DNA of 64,000 bases from Fibrobacter sp. Lineage in GTDB: Bacteria; Fibrobacterota; Fibrobacteria; Fibrobacterales; Fibrobacteraceae. Below, in pieces: positions 1-8,939 of the stretch. A program made the translations under genes and the position numbers. The stretch is from contig JAKSIM010000006.1 of assembly GCA_024398845.1 (NCBI GenBank), positions 1 to 64,000 on the forward strand, written 5' to 3'. How positions within the stretch are numbered: position 1 is the stretch's first letter; the number at the start of each line of letters is the position of its first letter. Under the pieces are notes generated by a model, which saw only the letters and a program-made list of their open reading frames with translations, did not search any database and was not told where the DNA came from.

Positions 1-262
1 TTATGCGCTCAAAAGGGACGAGGACCCGAGACCCCTCGGGGGAGAGGGTGCGGCAGTAGCGCCCAAGGCGAGTGCAAAAAAAAGATATGTTTTTTTTGCC
101 GAGCCGACCAAGCGAACGTCGAAGACGTCAAAAGCACCGTGCGCGAAAGCGCATAAAATAGGTGCTTTTTGAGCTTGAGGCGAGCCTGCGAGCATCGAGC
201 CCGCAAGGGTTGCACGGCAGCCGCGAAGCGGAGACTGACGGGCAACAATCCCTTTTCCCGCT
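1..262. repeat. Hairpin-rich intergenic patch, no convincing gene
   Basis: This GC-rich non-coding stretch holds nested inverted repeats. CCCGAG/CTCGGG lies at 25-40. GCAAAAAAAA/TTTTTTTTGC lies at 74-99 and is bracketed by GGCGAGTGC (67-75) and GCCGAGCCG (98-106). AAAAGCACC/GGTGCTTTT lies at 130-169 and encloses a GCGC-GAAA-GCGC tetraloop hairpin at 141-152. The flank words recur in the array near 52.3-52.5 kb. An open frame on the minus strand crosses the patch, but it is low complexity and is explained by the repeats. Confidence 0.6.
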
Positions 263-295
263 CTAAAACAAAGAAGCCCTCGGAAAACCGAGGGC
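263..295 (-). terminator. Rho-independent terminator of the fibro-slime gene
   Basis: GCCCTCGG-AAAA-CCGAGGGC at 276-295 forms a perfect 8-bp stem. Read on the minus strand it is followed by TTCTTTGTTTT. It lies about 30 nt past the stop codon at 327. Confidence 0.8.
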
Positions 296-326
296 AATTT
301 TAACCAAGATTCAATACTATGCCAAA

Positions 327-3101
327 CTAGTTTTTAGAACGACGATAACCACGACGATAGGTTTCCGTTGTACGCATGTAAGGCATATTCATGATGGTCG
401 GAGAATTACCGCCAGCCATGTAGCAGTATTCATAGGATTCCATCACGATGGTCATTTGATAAATATACGGACCCGTAGCCAACTGGCGACCATCCTGAGA
501 AACAGGGTAAACCTTGATGTTTGCAAGCATAGCGCCTGTTTCGCCATACAACTGAGCGCCCTCGCAGCCAGCCACGGACTTACCCGGACCCAGAGCCTTC
601 TTGAAATCATCTCCGGAAACGCTCTTGTTAAACTGGTTCACAAAGTTACCCAAATGGTCAAACACGCGAATGTTCACGCGGAACGGCTGAGTCGTTACAA
701 AGGAGAAGCTAGAGCAAGTTTCACTACTAGATTGACCAGACTTGCCAGCACCATCATTATAGCACAACGTTGTTGCCGTACCAGCATTCAAACCAGCCAC
801 GTTAGAAGGCAGAAGACCTCCAACAGTACGTCCCTTATCATCGACCACCACAGTCGGCAAAGTTCCGCCCATCTGCGGAGAAAGCATGATCTTATCAGCA
901 TTATCAGAAGCCCAGGTAATCGGGTTTTCACCAGAAACGGCTGGAATAGAGGTAAGCACCATGTCAGCAGTCATATCCTCGGCAAGGCCATTGCTACCAG
1001 CAGCGGCAGACAACTGCGCAGCTTGAACCGTAAAGTCCGGACGAGAAATACCCGGATCATCCGGAATAACTTCCACAACTGCCGTAGCCGTGTACTTAAT
1101 TTCTGCCCAATCTTCCTTAGGATCAAAGCCTTCCACAGACTTACCCGAAGAAGCCGTCACATGATACGTCATCTTGGCACTCCAGGCCTTTAGATGAGTC
1201 CATTCCACATCAGTAAATCCTTCCGGTCTTGCATCGGCTTCGTTCAAGTCATTAATATCCATCGCATTGAAGGCAATCCTATCGCTACCCAAAAGGCCAC
1301 CATCAATCACATTCCCCTGAAGGTCAACCATAGTACCACTGAATTGGTAGAGTATACCATCGGCACCCTTATCCGTCGGCCCTTGGAGGTCATTCACAAT
1401 ATAACCATATACAGCACTAGTCTTTGCACCCGTTACAGGATCAGTGACTTCACGAATCACAATAATAGACGGAGCGCCAGAACTTACCATAGAAGCAGCC
1501 GTAGAATCGCTCAAAGTGGTATTCAAGAACAAGCTATTTGTAGCCACGCCCTGATCGTCCACCTTCACCACAGCGCTACCAACAGCAGGCTGGCCGTAAC
1601 GAGACTTAGCGAGTTCAGACAAAGTTGAATGGATTTTCATGTTAGAACCATCGGTCTGACGGTCAGCATAGAAGAAGTGCAAATGATGCCAAGAACCATT
1701 TTTCCAAGTACCATCGACATCAAGATTGCAGTTTTCATTTTCACCCGTGTAACCAGCAAGCGGGTTCCCCTGATCAGCGTGGCAACCGTGAGCCCAGCTA
1801 GACAGGTAGTCCATGTCGGCCTTGCCAGGAGCGGCCAAGTGCGTACCACCAAGGTCTACCACCATCACACCGTCCACAAAAATCCACATGTCGTCGTCGC
1901 CAGCGAATTCAAAGATTTCTCCGGCACCCTTGTTATACTTGAACTTGGCATAACCCATCATAGTAAAGCCGTAGTTGCGAAGGTGGCGAAGGCCAAGCGT
2001 ACCGCTCTTAGACGCGGCGGTAAAAGCAGCCGTTTCGAAACGCGGACCACCAGCATCTTTCCATGCCTGGCACAAGCTTGCAGTACTTTCGCCCTTGTAA
2101 TCTTGCTGAGAGCTAGCCCACTGATACTGATAAGGCGGGCAGAAAATAGAGAGCGACTGAGCACCCCACTGGAGGGTACCCGGAGCATTGTCAATACGGT
2201 TCATATTGGCATCAACGGAATCAAGCGGGAAATAGCCACCATTATTCCAGTTGTAGTCAATTTCAAAAGTATTCTTGGTTCCTGCAACCAAGGGCAACTG
2301 AAGCGTAGTATTAGATCTCAGGTTCACACTCGGAACATCGGTATACCATTGTTCAAAGAACTGATTATCACAAGCACTACGCTGACGCACAATCGTCGGC
2401 TCATACATCATGTCTTCACCGAGAGCAGGATCAAACTTTAGGTATGTTTCCACCATGCCCGGAGTCGTATACACAATCTGGGACCAACTATGCGTTTTAC
2501 AAATACCGGTACAAGACTTTTCGTTATCCTGGGTGGCCTTAGTCCAAGTACCAGTCACTGCTTCGCTATTGCACAATTCATGAGCATAGCCACGCATAAT
2601 CTTCAAGCTTTCCGGGTTAAGCTTTGCATCGTACTGGCAATCCTTATATTCGCCATACCACACATAGCCCTTGGTCGAAGACTTCTGCTGGAGGTAAACC
2701 GGCAAAGAAGGCGGCATACCATAAGCGTTTGACGGCACTGCAGAAATGGCAGGATAATCCACCTTCGGGTAGGCATCGGTACCTATGGGAACACCAAGGC
2801 TCGGAGTCTGCGTGTTACCGCAACCCCAAGTCAAAGTATCTGCACGACGGGCGACCCAAATATCATTGTCCGTATAACCCGTATATTTCCAGGTCCCATT
2901 AGTATAAGTTTTGGTCGCTTCTTCACTAAAGTTTTCAAAGTCCGGATGAGAGGCCTTAAAATCACGAACCACAACATCAAGTTCAGCACACTGCTTTCCT
3001 GGATATTTAGCGCAATCAACAGTACCCGCAAAAACTCCAGACACTCCGAAGAATAAACCGGCCAACACGATCGACTTTTGTATCGACATTTGCATTTTCA
3101 T
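327..3101 (-). CDS. Secreted fibro-slime domain protein
   Basis: Large exported protein of 924 residues. I chose the ATG at 3101 because GGTGGAG lies 10 nt upstream and a signal peptide follows at once (KSIVLAGLFFGVSGVFAG). A reading frame extending further upstream has no ribosome-binding site. Around residues 395-415 is the hallmark FEFAGDDDMWIFVDG, followed by VVDLGGTH, typical of the fibro-slime/PA14-like beta-sandwich domain known from Fibrobacter surface proteins. The domain spans roughly residues 270-495 and contains several cysteine pairs. The C-terminal part (about 790-900) looks like a FlgD/Ig-type domain (FRVNIRVFDHLGNFVNQF), which often serves in anchoring or secretion. The role is probably cell-surface adhesion or carbohydrate binding; this is inferred from the family, not shown here. 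Confidence 0.85.
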   Translation of the reverse strand: MKMQMSIQKSIVLAGLFFGVSGVFAGTVDCAKYPGKQCAELDVVVRDFKASHPDFENFSEEATKTYTNGTWKYTGYTDNDIWVARRADTLTWGCGNTQTPSLGVPIGTDAYPKVDYPAISAVPSNAYGMPPSLPVYLQQKSSTKGYVWYGEYKDCQYDAKLNPESLKIMRGYAHELCNSEAVTGTWTKATQDNEKSCTGICKTHSWSQIVYTTPGMVETYLKFDPALGEDMMYEPTIVRQRSACDNQFFEQWYTDVPSVNLRSNTTLQLPLVAGTKNTFEIDYNWNNGGYFPLDSVDANMNRIDNAPGTLQWGAQSLSIFCPPYQYQWASSQQDYKGESTASLCQAWKDAGGPRFETAAFTAASKSGTLGLRHLRNYGFTMMGYAKFKYNKGAGEIFEFAGDDDMWIFVDGVMVVDLGGTHLAAPGKADMDYLSSWAHGCHADQGNPLAGYTGENENCNLDVDGTWKNGSWHHLHFFYADRQTDGSNMKIHSTLSELAKSRYGQPAVGSAVVKVDDQGVATNSLFLNTTLSDSTAASMVSSGAPSIIVIREVTDPVTGAKTSAVYGYIVNDLQGPTDKGADGILYQFSGTMVDLQGNVIDGGLLGSDRIAFNAMDINDLNEADARPEGFTDVEWTHLKAWSAKMTYHVTASSGKSVEGFDPKEDWAEIKYTATAVVEVIPDDPGISRPDFTVQAAQLSAAAGSNGLAEDMTADMVLTSIPAVSGENPITWASDNADKIMLSPQMGGTLPTVVVDDKGRTVGGLLPSNVAGLNAGTATTLCYNDGAGKSGQSSSETCSSFSFVTTQPFRVNIRVFDHLGNFVNQFNKSVSGDDFKKALGPGKSVAGCEGAQLYGETGAMLANIKVYPVSQDGRQLATGPYIYQMTIVMESYEYCYMAGGNSPTIMNMPYMRTTETYRRGYRRSKN

Positions 3102-3115
3102 ATAATCCAATCTCC

Positions 3116-3142
3116 ACCTATATAAATATAGGTTCAAATATA
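3116..3142 (-). promoter_or_regulatory. TATATTTG promoter box and 5'-UTR hairpin
   Basis: On the minus strand TATATTTG (3142-3135) matches the TAnnTTTG box exactly. It is followed by ACCTATAT-TT-ATATAGGT (3116-3133), a perfect 8-bp hairpin that would sit at the 5' end of the fibro-slime mRNA just before its ribosome-binding site. A role in mRNA stability is possible but not shown. Confidence 0.5.
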
Positions 3143-3253
3143 CACCTTAAATATAACCCCAAAATCGGGAATTCAAGCCTCAATTTTGTGAAAAAACTAT
3201 GTAAAAAAAGGGTTTTGCAAGTTTTTCGTGATAGACGCCCCCTTTTTTTTGCA

Positions 3254-3261
3254 TAAATTTG
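3254..3261 (+). promoter_or_regulatory. TAAATTTG box directly before the start codon
   Basis: TAAATTTG ends 4 nt before the ATG at 3266 and there is no Shine-Dalgarno sequence between. This is one of eight such cases in the window and suggests a leaderless or near-leaderless transcript. Confidence 0.5.
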
Positions 3262-3265
3262 TTTT

Positions 3266-3880
3266 ATGAACTGGACCATTCTATTTACCATCGTCATTTT
3301 CGCCATCCTTTTACGCGTTTTTTGGCTCCATGTTAAAGCAAACAGCGCCAAAACGGAGTCATATAACAAACTTGAGCCAAAAGACAAAATGGCTGTACTC
3401 AAGGAATGTTTGTTAAACAACCCCACCGAAACCAATCTTTCAAATTTAAAAGACTTCTGCACAGCCCAAAATATCGATTTTAATGCGGAAAGTTACCGTC
3501 CATTCTTAAAAAAACAGCTTGAATTAGCCGATATTCGTGCAAACTACAAAGAATGCGACGAACTATACGTTGAAGAATGCGTTTTTTTGGACCAAATTCG
3601 CCCTATGGAATTCGCCGAGGCCGAACTTGCCAAGAAAAATGGCAAAAAAAACGCCTATGTGGAAAGATTTCTCGAAGGGATATCTCGCTTGTATTCAGAC
3701 AATGCCATCGATGAGGCGCTGGCAACACTCCTGCCGGATTACCCCAAAAGCGAGCAATTACTCACCATGCACAAAGAGCTTGAAAAGGCCGTCGAAGAAA
3801 GTGAAGCCGACGAAAAATCACTCGAAGCTCTCCGGCAAAAGAAAGACTCCTGGCTCAACGAGCTCTTGAACATTGAATAA
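3266..3880 (+). CDS. Membrane-anchored hypothetical protein
   Basis: Protein of 204 residues that I do not recognise. Residues 3-22 form one hydrophobic helix (WTILFTIVIFAILLRVFWL) with no cleavage site. The rest is a charged, mostly helical domain rich in Glu and Lys with no cysteines after the first half, probably cytoplasmic. Two short helical repeats with TPR-like spacing are visible around residues 45-170, but I would not name a family. It stands alone between the divergent fibro-slime gene and a convergent DUF3078 gene, and ends at a strong terminator. Confidence 0.75.
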   Translation: MNWTILFTIVIFAILLRVFWLHVKANSAKTESYNKLEPKDKMAVLKECLLNNPTETNLSNLKDFCTAQNIDFNAESYRPFLKKQLELADIRANYKECDELYVEECVFLDQIRPMEFAEAELAKKNGKKNAYVERFLEGISRLYSDNAIDEALATLLPDYPKSEQLLTMHKELEKAVEESEADEKSLEALRQKKDSWLNELLNIE

Positions 3881-3907
3881 AAAAAACTCCCTTTCGGGAG
3901 TTTTTTT
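3881..3907. terminator. Bidirectional terminator
   Basis: An A6 tract, CTCCC-TTTC-GGGAG and a T7 tract (3881-3907) can terminate both the plus-strand gene ending at 3880 and the minus-strand gene ending at 3946. Confidence 0.85.
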
Positions 3908-3945
3908 GTAAGACCTAGTTCAGACGAACTGAGGGAACGGTCTTA

Positions 3946-4842
3946 TTAAAACAGGCGCCAAGTAAGGCCGAAGAGCACCATGTTCTTATACTGAGCATCT
4001 TCGTCCAAATCCTTGTCGTAGGCCATGTCAAAGCCGACCTGAATTTCAATAAGCGGAGCAAGCGTAACGGTCAAAAGGTTTTCCCATGTACCGTCAATTT
4101 CGTCAACACCCTCGAAGTTGCAGAAAGCCCAAAGGCGAGACTTGAAGCCAACAACATCAGAGAAAGAATACTTGAATTCCGTGATGGATTCAAGACCAGG
4201 TTCGTCCTTGAATTCCTTGATTTGATCCTTGTGGCCAGCAGCAACCTTGTCTGCATAGTGTTCATCGGCATAACCATATCCCTTAGAAATGGTCATACGG
4301 TTTGCAAAGCCCAAACGCTGAGAGAACATATCGTTCGGAATATAGGCAATACCAGCAACCTGCGTTTCGTATGCCGGATCCATAAAGCTAGACACAGCGG
4401 TCTTCACTTCGTTGCCGTCTTCGTCTTCGCTGTATTCATAGCCAGCCATAATCTGAGTTTCAAAACGGTTGCCCACATACGGCTTAATGACTTCCGTCAT
4501 ATTGAAGTCAACCATAGATTCCCAGAAAAGCTTGTCTGCAGACTTGCGCTTACCGAGACCGTCGGTCCAAGTTTGTCCGAGATCAATGTCAATGAGGTTG
4601 CGCCAGTTAGCGACCTTCCACTTGCCCTGAACATCGGCATCAAACGTAGCAAGCCACGTGTAGTTGGAGGTCCCATCTTGCTGCCAGTTGCTAAAATTGT
4701 AGTAGTTGTACTTAACGCCAGCAACAACGTTTGCAGTCCAATTCTCTGGGAGAAGGGCTTCAAACATACCGCCTTCCGCCATAGCCGGAGTGGCAACAGC
4801 GCATGCGACGGCGCAAGTCATGAGAATATTTTTCATTTTCAT
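3946..4842 (-). CDS. DUF3078-type outer-membrane protein
   Basis: Protein of 298 residues with a clear signal peptide (MKMKNILMTCAVACAVATPAMA) and a ribosome-binding site (GAGGAA) 4 nt before the ATG. The mature part is rich in aromatic and alternating beta-strand segments. It includes the NWTANVVAGVKYNYYNFSNW opening and the WRNLIDIDLGQTWTDG segment that I associate with DUF3078 proteins, which are predicted outer-membrane beta-barrels of the FCB group. The C-terminus ends in FGLTWRLF, an aromatic terminal residue suitable for BAM recognition. The transported substrate is unknown. Confidence 0.75.
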   Translation of the reverse strand: MKMKNILMTCAVACAVATPAMAEGGMFEALLPENWTANVVAGVKYNYYNFSNWQQDGTSNYTWLATFDADVQGKWKVANWRNLIDIDLGQTWTDGLGKRKSADKLFWESMVDFNMTEVIKPYVGNRFETQIMAGYEYSEDEDGNEVKTAVSSFMDPAYETQVAGIAYIPNDMFSQRLGFANRMTISKGYGYADEHYADKVAAGHKDQIKEFKDEPGLESITEFKYSFSDVVGFKSRLWAFCNFEGVDEIDGTWENLLTVTLAPLIEIQVGFDMAYDKDLDEDAQYKNMVLFGLTWRLF

Positions 4843-4960
4843 AAATTTCCTCTTTTCTTTGGTGTGGCCCTCGACATTACAATCACCGGACCGGTTGCAC
4901 AGCTAAAAGATAGTACATTTGGCAATTTTTTGAACTACAACGACAACCGCGCCCTTCATT

Positions 4961-4992
4961 TTGTGAGATTAATTACATCTTTGCTATAATTG
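4961..4992 (+). promoter_or_regulatory. Promoter with -35 and -10 next to the start codon
   Basis: TTGTGA (4961-4966), an 18-nt spacer and TATAAT (4985-4990, within TATAATTG) place the expected transcription start at or within a base or two of the ATG at 4998. There is no ribosome-binding site. Confidence 0.55.
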
Positions 4993-4997
4993 TGCAC

Positions 4998-5507
4998 ATG
5001 AAATCGCACCTGTTATTACGAAAAGTCTTGTTCGCCATCTTCTTTTTGGCAATTTGCGCATTCGCCACCCCATGGCGTTTAGAAACAGGAGTTTCTGTAG
5101 GGAATCCTACCCCATTGGCCCTTGTTGCAGGAGTTGGATACAAATCAGCAATTTTCCACATTGAAGGACTCGGAGCCCACAACGGGCCAAACGATTTTTG
5201 GTGCGGCATACGAGGAAGTCTAGACTGGACATTTTTTAAAGAATTGCCCTTTTCTTTAGATGTAGGCTTTGGTGGAGGCTACGAATATGCGGAAGCCCCA
5301 AACAAAATGCACCAAGCCATGAACAAGGCCAACAACGCCTTGCTACTATATCCATACAACTTTGTAGAAACTCTCGATATTGCACCCGAAATTTGGGTTC
5401 ACCTATACGGCTTTTTCACACAGGTCATCTACCCCGTCCACTACTTTAAAAAACACGACGCTCCAGAATACATTCATTGGCGCGCCGGATACCTCGTGAA
5501 ATTCTAG
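4998..5507 (+). CDS. Exported hypothetical protein
   Basis: Protein of 169 residues starting at the ATG at 4998; a GTG two codons upstream overlaps the promoter and is less likely. Residues 1-24 form a signal peptide (LLLRKVLFAIFFLAICAFAT). The mature part is short, Gly- and aromatic-rich and patterned like a small beta-barrel or periplasmic beta-sandwich, ending in AGYLVKF. No family recognised. It is convergent with argG and shares a bidirectional terminator with it. Confidence 0.7.
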   Translation: MKSHLLLRKVLFAIFFLAICAFATPWRLETGVSVGNPTPLALVAGVGYKSAIFHIEGLGAHNGPNDFWCGIRGSLDWTFFKELPFSLDVGFGGGYEYAEAPNKMHQAMNKANNALLLYPYNFVETLDIAPEIWVHLYGFFTQVIYPVHYFKKHDAPEYIHWRAGYLVKF

Positions 5508-5540
5508 CCGAACTTTATTTAATTCAGCTGTTATCAAAAA

Positions 5541-5570
5541 AACACCTCGCGAAAATCACGAGGTGTTTTT
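5541..5570. terminator. Bidirectional terminator
   Basis: AACACCTCG (5541-5549) pairs with CGAGGTGTT (5559-5567), with an A-rich tract on one side and a T tract on the other. It separates the convergent gene ending at 5507 from argG. Confidence 0.85.
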
Positions 5571-5630
5571 AGCAGAATCAAAAAGCGAGCGCCAACCAGC
5601 AGTTTCACCCTGCCTTAGCGCGAGCGCTCA

Positions 5631-6899
5631 CTACTTCTTCAAGCTCGGGACGCCGCCGAACTTGACGTTCGTCTTCTTGCCGAGCAAGAGGGCGCGAGTC
5701 TTGAGCGGAAGGCCGTAGCAACGGATGAAGCCGGTTGCATCCTTCTGGTCGTACATGTCGACGTCGGTGAATCCACCGAGGCCCATGTCGTAGAGGCTGT
5801 ACGGGCTCTTGATGCCGGCCGGGATGATGTTGCCCTTGTAAAGCTTGAGGGTAACTTCACCTGTCACGACGCTGTTGACTTCGTCAAAGAATGCGTCCAT
5901 AGCCTGGCGGAGCGGAGTGAACCACTGGCCATTGTACACAAGGTTTGCATAGGTCATGGACATCTTCTGGGCTTCGAACAAAGTTTCCTTGTCGAGCACG
6001 AGCTGTTCCAGGCATTCGTGAGCCTTGTAAAGGAGGGTGCCACCCGGAGTTTCGTACACGCCGCGGCTCTTGAGGCCGACGAGGCGGTTTTCAACGATGT
6101 CCAGGAGACCGCAGGCATTGTCGCCACCGATCTTGTTCAGGAATTCGAGGAGTTCCACAGCGCCCATCTTCTTGCCGTTGATGGAAACCGGGTTGCCCTT
6201 TTCGAAACCGATGGTCACGTGAGCGGCACTGTTCGGAGCCTTTTCAAAGGTCTTGGTATGCTTGAGGAATTCGTACTTGTGTTCCTGTTCCGGGAATTCC
6301 AGAACGCCACCTTCGTGGGAAAGGTGCCAGAGGTTACCGTCTTCGGAGTAAATCTTCTTCTTGGAGATGCCGTTCAGCGGAATCTTGTGGGCGGCTGCGT
6401 AGTCGATAGCGTCTTCGCGGCTATGGAACGTCCAGCGAGGATCCTTCCACGGAGCGATGACTTCGAGCTTCGGGTTAAGAGCGGCGTAGGTCAGTTCGAA
6501 ACGGACCTGGTCGTTACCCTTACCGGTAGCGCCGTGAGCAACAGCGTAAGCGCCTTCCTTTTCGGCGATCTTCACCTGGTACTTGGCGATAAGCGGACGA
6601 GCGAAAGAGGTACCCAGGAGGTAGGTGCTTTCGTACTTGGCACCGGCACGGACGGTCGGCCAAACGTATTCTTCAAGGAATTCCTTCTTGAGGTCGAGAA
6701 CGTAGCACTTGCTGGCACCGGTCTTGAGAGCCTTCTCTTCGAGGGCCTTAGCATCCGGGAAATCGTTCTGACCGAGGTCTGCGGCGAAAGCAATCACTTC
6801 AACGTCGTAGGTTTCCTTGAGCCACGGGATAATGATGGATGTATCAAGTCCGCCGCTGTAAGCGAGGACAACCTTCTTCTTGGATTCATTCTTAGCCAT
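5631..6899 (-). CDS. argG: Argininosuccinate synthase
   Basis: Joins citrulline and aspartate using ATP to form argininosuccinate, the penultimate step of arginine synthesis. The protein has 422 residues. The N-terminal PP-loop AYSGGLDTS (residues 13-21) is intact and followed by AFAADLGQ. The substrate-binding stretch HGATGKGNDQVRFE is present near residue 121. The start follows an AAAGGA ribosome-binding site. No other arginine genes are nearby, so the gene appears to stand alone. Just past the stop, 5580-5630 is a GC-rich stretch with two copies of GCGAGCGC. Confidence 0.97.
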   Translation of the reverse strand: MAKNESKKKVVLAYSGGLDTSIIIPWLKETYDVEVIAFAADLGQNDFPDAKALEEKALKTGASKCYVLDLKKEFLEEYVWPTVRAGAKYESTYLLGTSFARPLIAKYQVKIAEKEGAYAVAHGATGKGNDQVRFELTYAALNPKLEVIAPWKDPRWTFHSREDAIDYAAAHKIPLNGISKKKIYSEDGNLWHLSHEGGVLEFPEQEHKYEFLKHTKTFEKAPNSAAHVTIGFEKGNPVSINGKKMGAVELLEFLNKIGGDNACGLLDIVENRLVGLKSRGVYETPGGTLLYKAHECLEQLVLDKETLFEAQKMSMTYANLVYNGQWFTPLRQAMDAFFDEVNSVVTGEVTLKLYKGNIIPAGIKSPYSLYDMGLGGFTDVDMYDQKDATGFIRCYGLPLKTRALLLGKKTNVKFGGVPSLKK

Positions 6900-6944
6900 T
6901 TTTTATGTCCTTTAAGAAAATTTTAGACGAAACAAAGATAGGAA

Positions 6945-7763
6945 TTAAATACCAACTTGCAATCCTAAATATCCAGAAATAGCCCATTCCGACACCCCTC
7001 GATTGAAGTACCGCTGGAAGCCCACTTCTAAGGAAATCCACGTAGACAACAAATTATTTTGAGCCCAAGTCCACGCATTACCTAAATTAAAAGCAGTTCC
7101 CGGAGTAAGAGTCAAAAGCTGAGCTCCAGCAAAATTGTATTCGTAAAGAGCACTCCCCGTCAAGCCGACGAGGTTAGAAAAACGCCAACCAACACCAAAT
7201 TCCGCACCAATCGTAAACCCACTAAGTGAAAACATTTTTTCGCAGTCATCCACCTCCTTTACAGAATCCACCTTTGTTCCTGGACGCCACCAATAACGTT
7301 CACGATGATGCCATTCTTCGCGGAATTCCTCAATATCTGTTGTCTCTAGACCAAGTGAAGGAGACAAATACATATCAAAAGTTTCATGAGGAAAATGGAA
7401 TCTGGCATTTATTCGATAGCGCTGGTAAAGAAGATTTACTTCGGGGTCTAGATCACCACCAAAAAAACGAACATCCAGAACTCCACTCACCCAATCCGAA
7501 TAGAAATACTCTAACTGCCCCTGCCAAACCCCCAAACAGTCACAGTCTTCGGTCGGGTTAAAAACACCCGCAGCAATACCCACCGATATCCCTTTGGCAA
7601 TGTATGCAGACTGTCGCGGCAACGGAAGAGAAATCGTTTTCTCTTCTTTAACAATTTCACTAGAAGATGATTCTTGCGAGGACGAAGACTGCACCAGCAA
7701 AGAATCCTCGGCCGAAAAAGCCGATAAGATTAGGCAGCATATCCACAGCAACATTTTTTTCAC
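6945..7763 (-). CDS. Probable outer-membrane protein with Ser-rich linker
   Basis: Protein of 272 residues if started at the GTG at 7763. That start gives a proper signal peptide (MKKMLLWICCLILSAFSA) and lies 5 nt after a TATATTG box; the in-frame ATG at 7754 is the alternative. After the signal comes a Ser/Glu-rich linker (SSSSQESSSSE), then a series of amphipathic strands ending in SGYLGLQVGI. This is consistent with a small outer-membrane beta-barrel, but I recognise no named family. It is divergent from the FliB-like gene. Confidence 0.65.
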   Translation of the reverse strand: MKKMLLWICCLILSAFSAEDSLLVQSSSSQESSSSEIVKEEKTISLPLPRQSAYIAKGISVGIAAGVFNPTEDCDCLGVWQGQLEYFYSDWVSGVLDVRFFGGDLDPEVNLLYQRYRINARFHFPHETFDMYLSPSLGLETTDIEEFREEWHHRERYWWRPGTKVDSVKEVDDCEKMFSLSGFTIGAEFGVGWRFSNLVGLTGSALYEYNFAGAQLLTLTPGTAFNLGNAWTWAQNNLLSTWISLEVGFQRYFNRGVSEWAISGYLGLQVGI

Positions 7764-7766
7764 ACC

Positions 7767-7775
7767 CACAATATA
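7767..7775 (-). promoter_or_regulatory. TATATTG box before a GTG start
   Basis: Minus-strand TATATTGTG (7775-7767). The G of TATATTG is 5 nt from the GTG at 7763. This supports GTG as the start and fits the leaderless pattern seen elsewhere in the window. Confidence 0.45.
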
Positions 7776-7793
7776 AATAACTAGCTTTACGTC

Positions 7794-8885
7794 ATGTTGC
7801 TCCGAACTCCAAATTTTTACCCAAAATTTCACTGCATCGCCGATAAATGCACAGACACCTGCTGCATTGGTTGGGAAATAGACATTGATAAAAATTCCAT
7901 GAAAAGGTATAAAAACGTAAAAGGAGAATTTGGCGACAAACTGCGCGCAAGTATTCATGATGGTTGTTTCGCGCTCAAAGAAGGAGATCGTTGTTCCCTT
8001 TTAAATTCCTGCGGTCTGTGTGAACTCATCATCAATCTTGGCGAAGAAGCACTCTGCGACATTTGTCGAGAACATCCACGTTTTGTAGAAGTGTACGGAG
8101 ACGTGATGGAAAAAGGCATTGGACTTTGCTGCGAAGAAGGCGCTCGATTACTACTGTGTGCGGATTCCAAGAGCAAAACCGACAATCTTGCTCCGGTTTT
8201 AGAATTCACAGAAGGTAACATCAACGAACCCGAAGACGAATTACCAGATGACGCAAGAGAAGCGCGAGACGCCATCTTTTTGGAACGAGAAGATTTATTC
8301 CATATATTAGAACAACGTAACATACCATTAAACAAGCGATTACTAATGCTTCTAGAGTATGTTGCCGGGGAAAATTTCGCGCACGAAAGTTCCAATAAAA
8401 ATGATAGTACATCGTCTTCTCGCCACAAACTCCAAAATGCTTGGATAAAGCTCCTTGGAAAAGGAGAAAGTTACGGTACCGAATGGGACAAAGCCTACGA
8501 GCGCATTGTTCAAAATGGCTGGAGCAAGGAAATTTCCGCCAAGTCCATATTTACCGATGAAGACGGAGCGAGAATAGTCGCCTACATGCTGTTCCGCTAC
8601 TACGCGAAATCACTATTCGACGGAGACAGTCTAGGCAAAGTACAATTCGCCATTTTCTTTTGGACAATACTTAAAGAATTTGGCGCAGAACTTGCAGGCA
8701 GTTCACAATTCGCCGACGAAAACGACATCCGCAAGAATTCTACCAAGCTAGATCCTCGCATCACGGCCCTCAAGCTCTTGTCCAAACAAATTGAATACTC
8801 AGACGAGGTTATGAACCTGCTCGCAAGGAACTTCATCGAAAACGAAGCCTTCAGTATTGAAGCCTTTTTTAAGATACTGGAATAA
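7794..8885 (+). CDS. FliB-like lysine-N-methylase (flagellin methylase family)
   Basis: Protein of 363 residues with the cysteine pattern of the FliB family: CIADKCTDTCCIGWEIDID near residue 15, CSLLNSCGLCELIINLGEEA near residue 66, CDICREHPRF near residue 85 and GLCCEEGARLLL near residue 108. FliB methylates flagellin lysines in Salmonella, and the cysteines are thought to bind a metal cluster. The C-terminal 200 residues are helical and poorly conserved. No flagellar gene is present in the window and Fibrobacter is regarded as non-flagellated, so the substrate is probably another protein. Confidence 0.8.
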   Translation: MLLRTPNFYPKFHCIADKCTDTCCIGWEIDIDKNSMKRYKNVKGEFGDKLRASIHDGCFALKEGDRCSLLNSCGLCELIINLGEEALCDICREHPRFVEVYGDVMEKGIGLCCEEGARLLLCADSKSKTDNLAPVLEFTEGNINEPEDELPDDAREARDAIFLEREDLFHILEQRNIPLNKRLLMLLEYVAGENFAHESSNKNDSTSSSRHKLQNAWIKLLGKGESYGTEWDKAYERIVQNGWSKEISAKSIFTDEDGARIVAYMLFRYYAKSLFDGDSLGKVQFAIFFWTILKEFGAELAGSSQFADENDIRKNSTKLDPRITALKLLSKQIEYSDEVMNLLARNFIENEAFSIEAFFKILE

Positions 8886-8939
8886 AAAAAACGCCCTTCA
8901 TTAAGAAAGACGTTCTCATTACAAATTGCTTCGCGCTCC

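Noticed and set aside
1-297. 98-residue open frame on the minus strand
   Set aside because: It crosses the hairpin patch and the terminator, is low complexity (Ala/Gly/Ser/Pro runs) and has no ribosome-binding site or homology signal.
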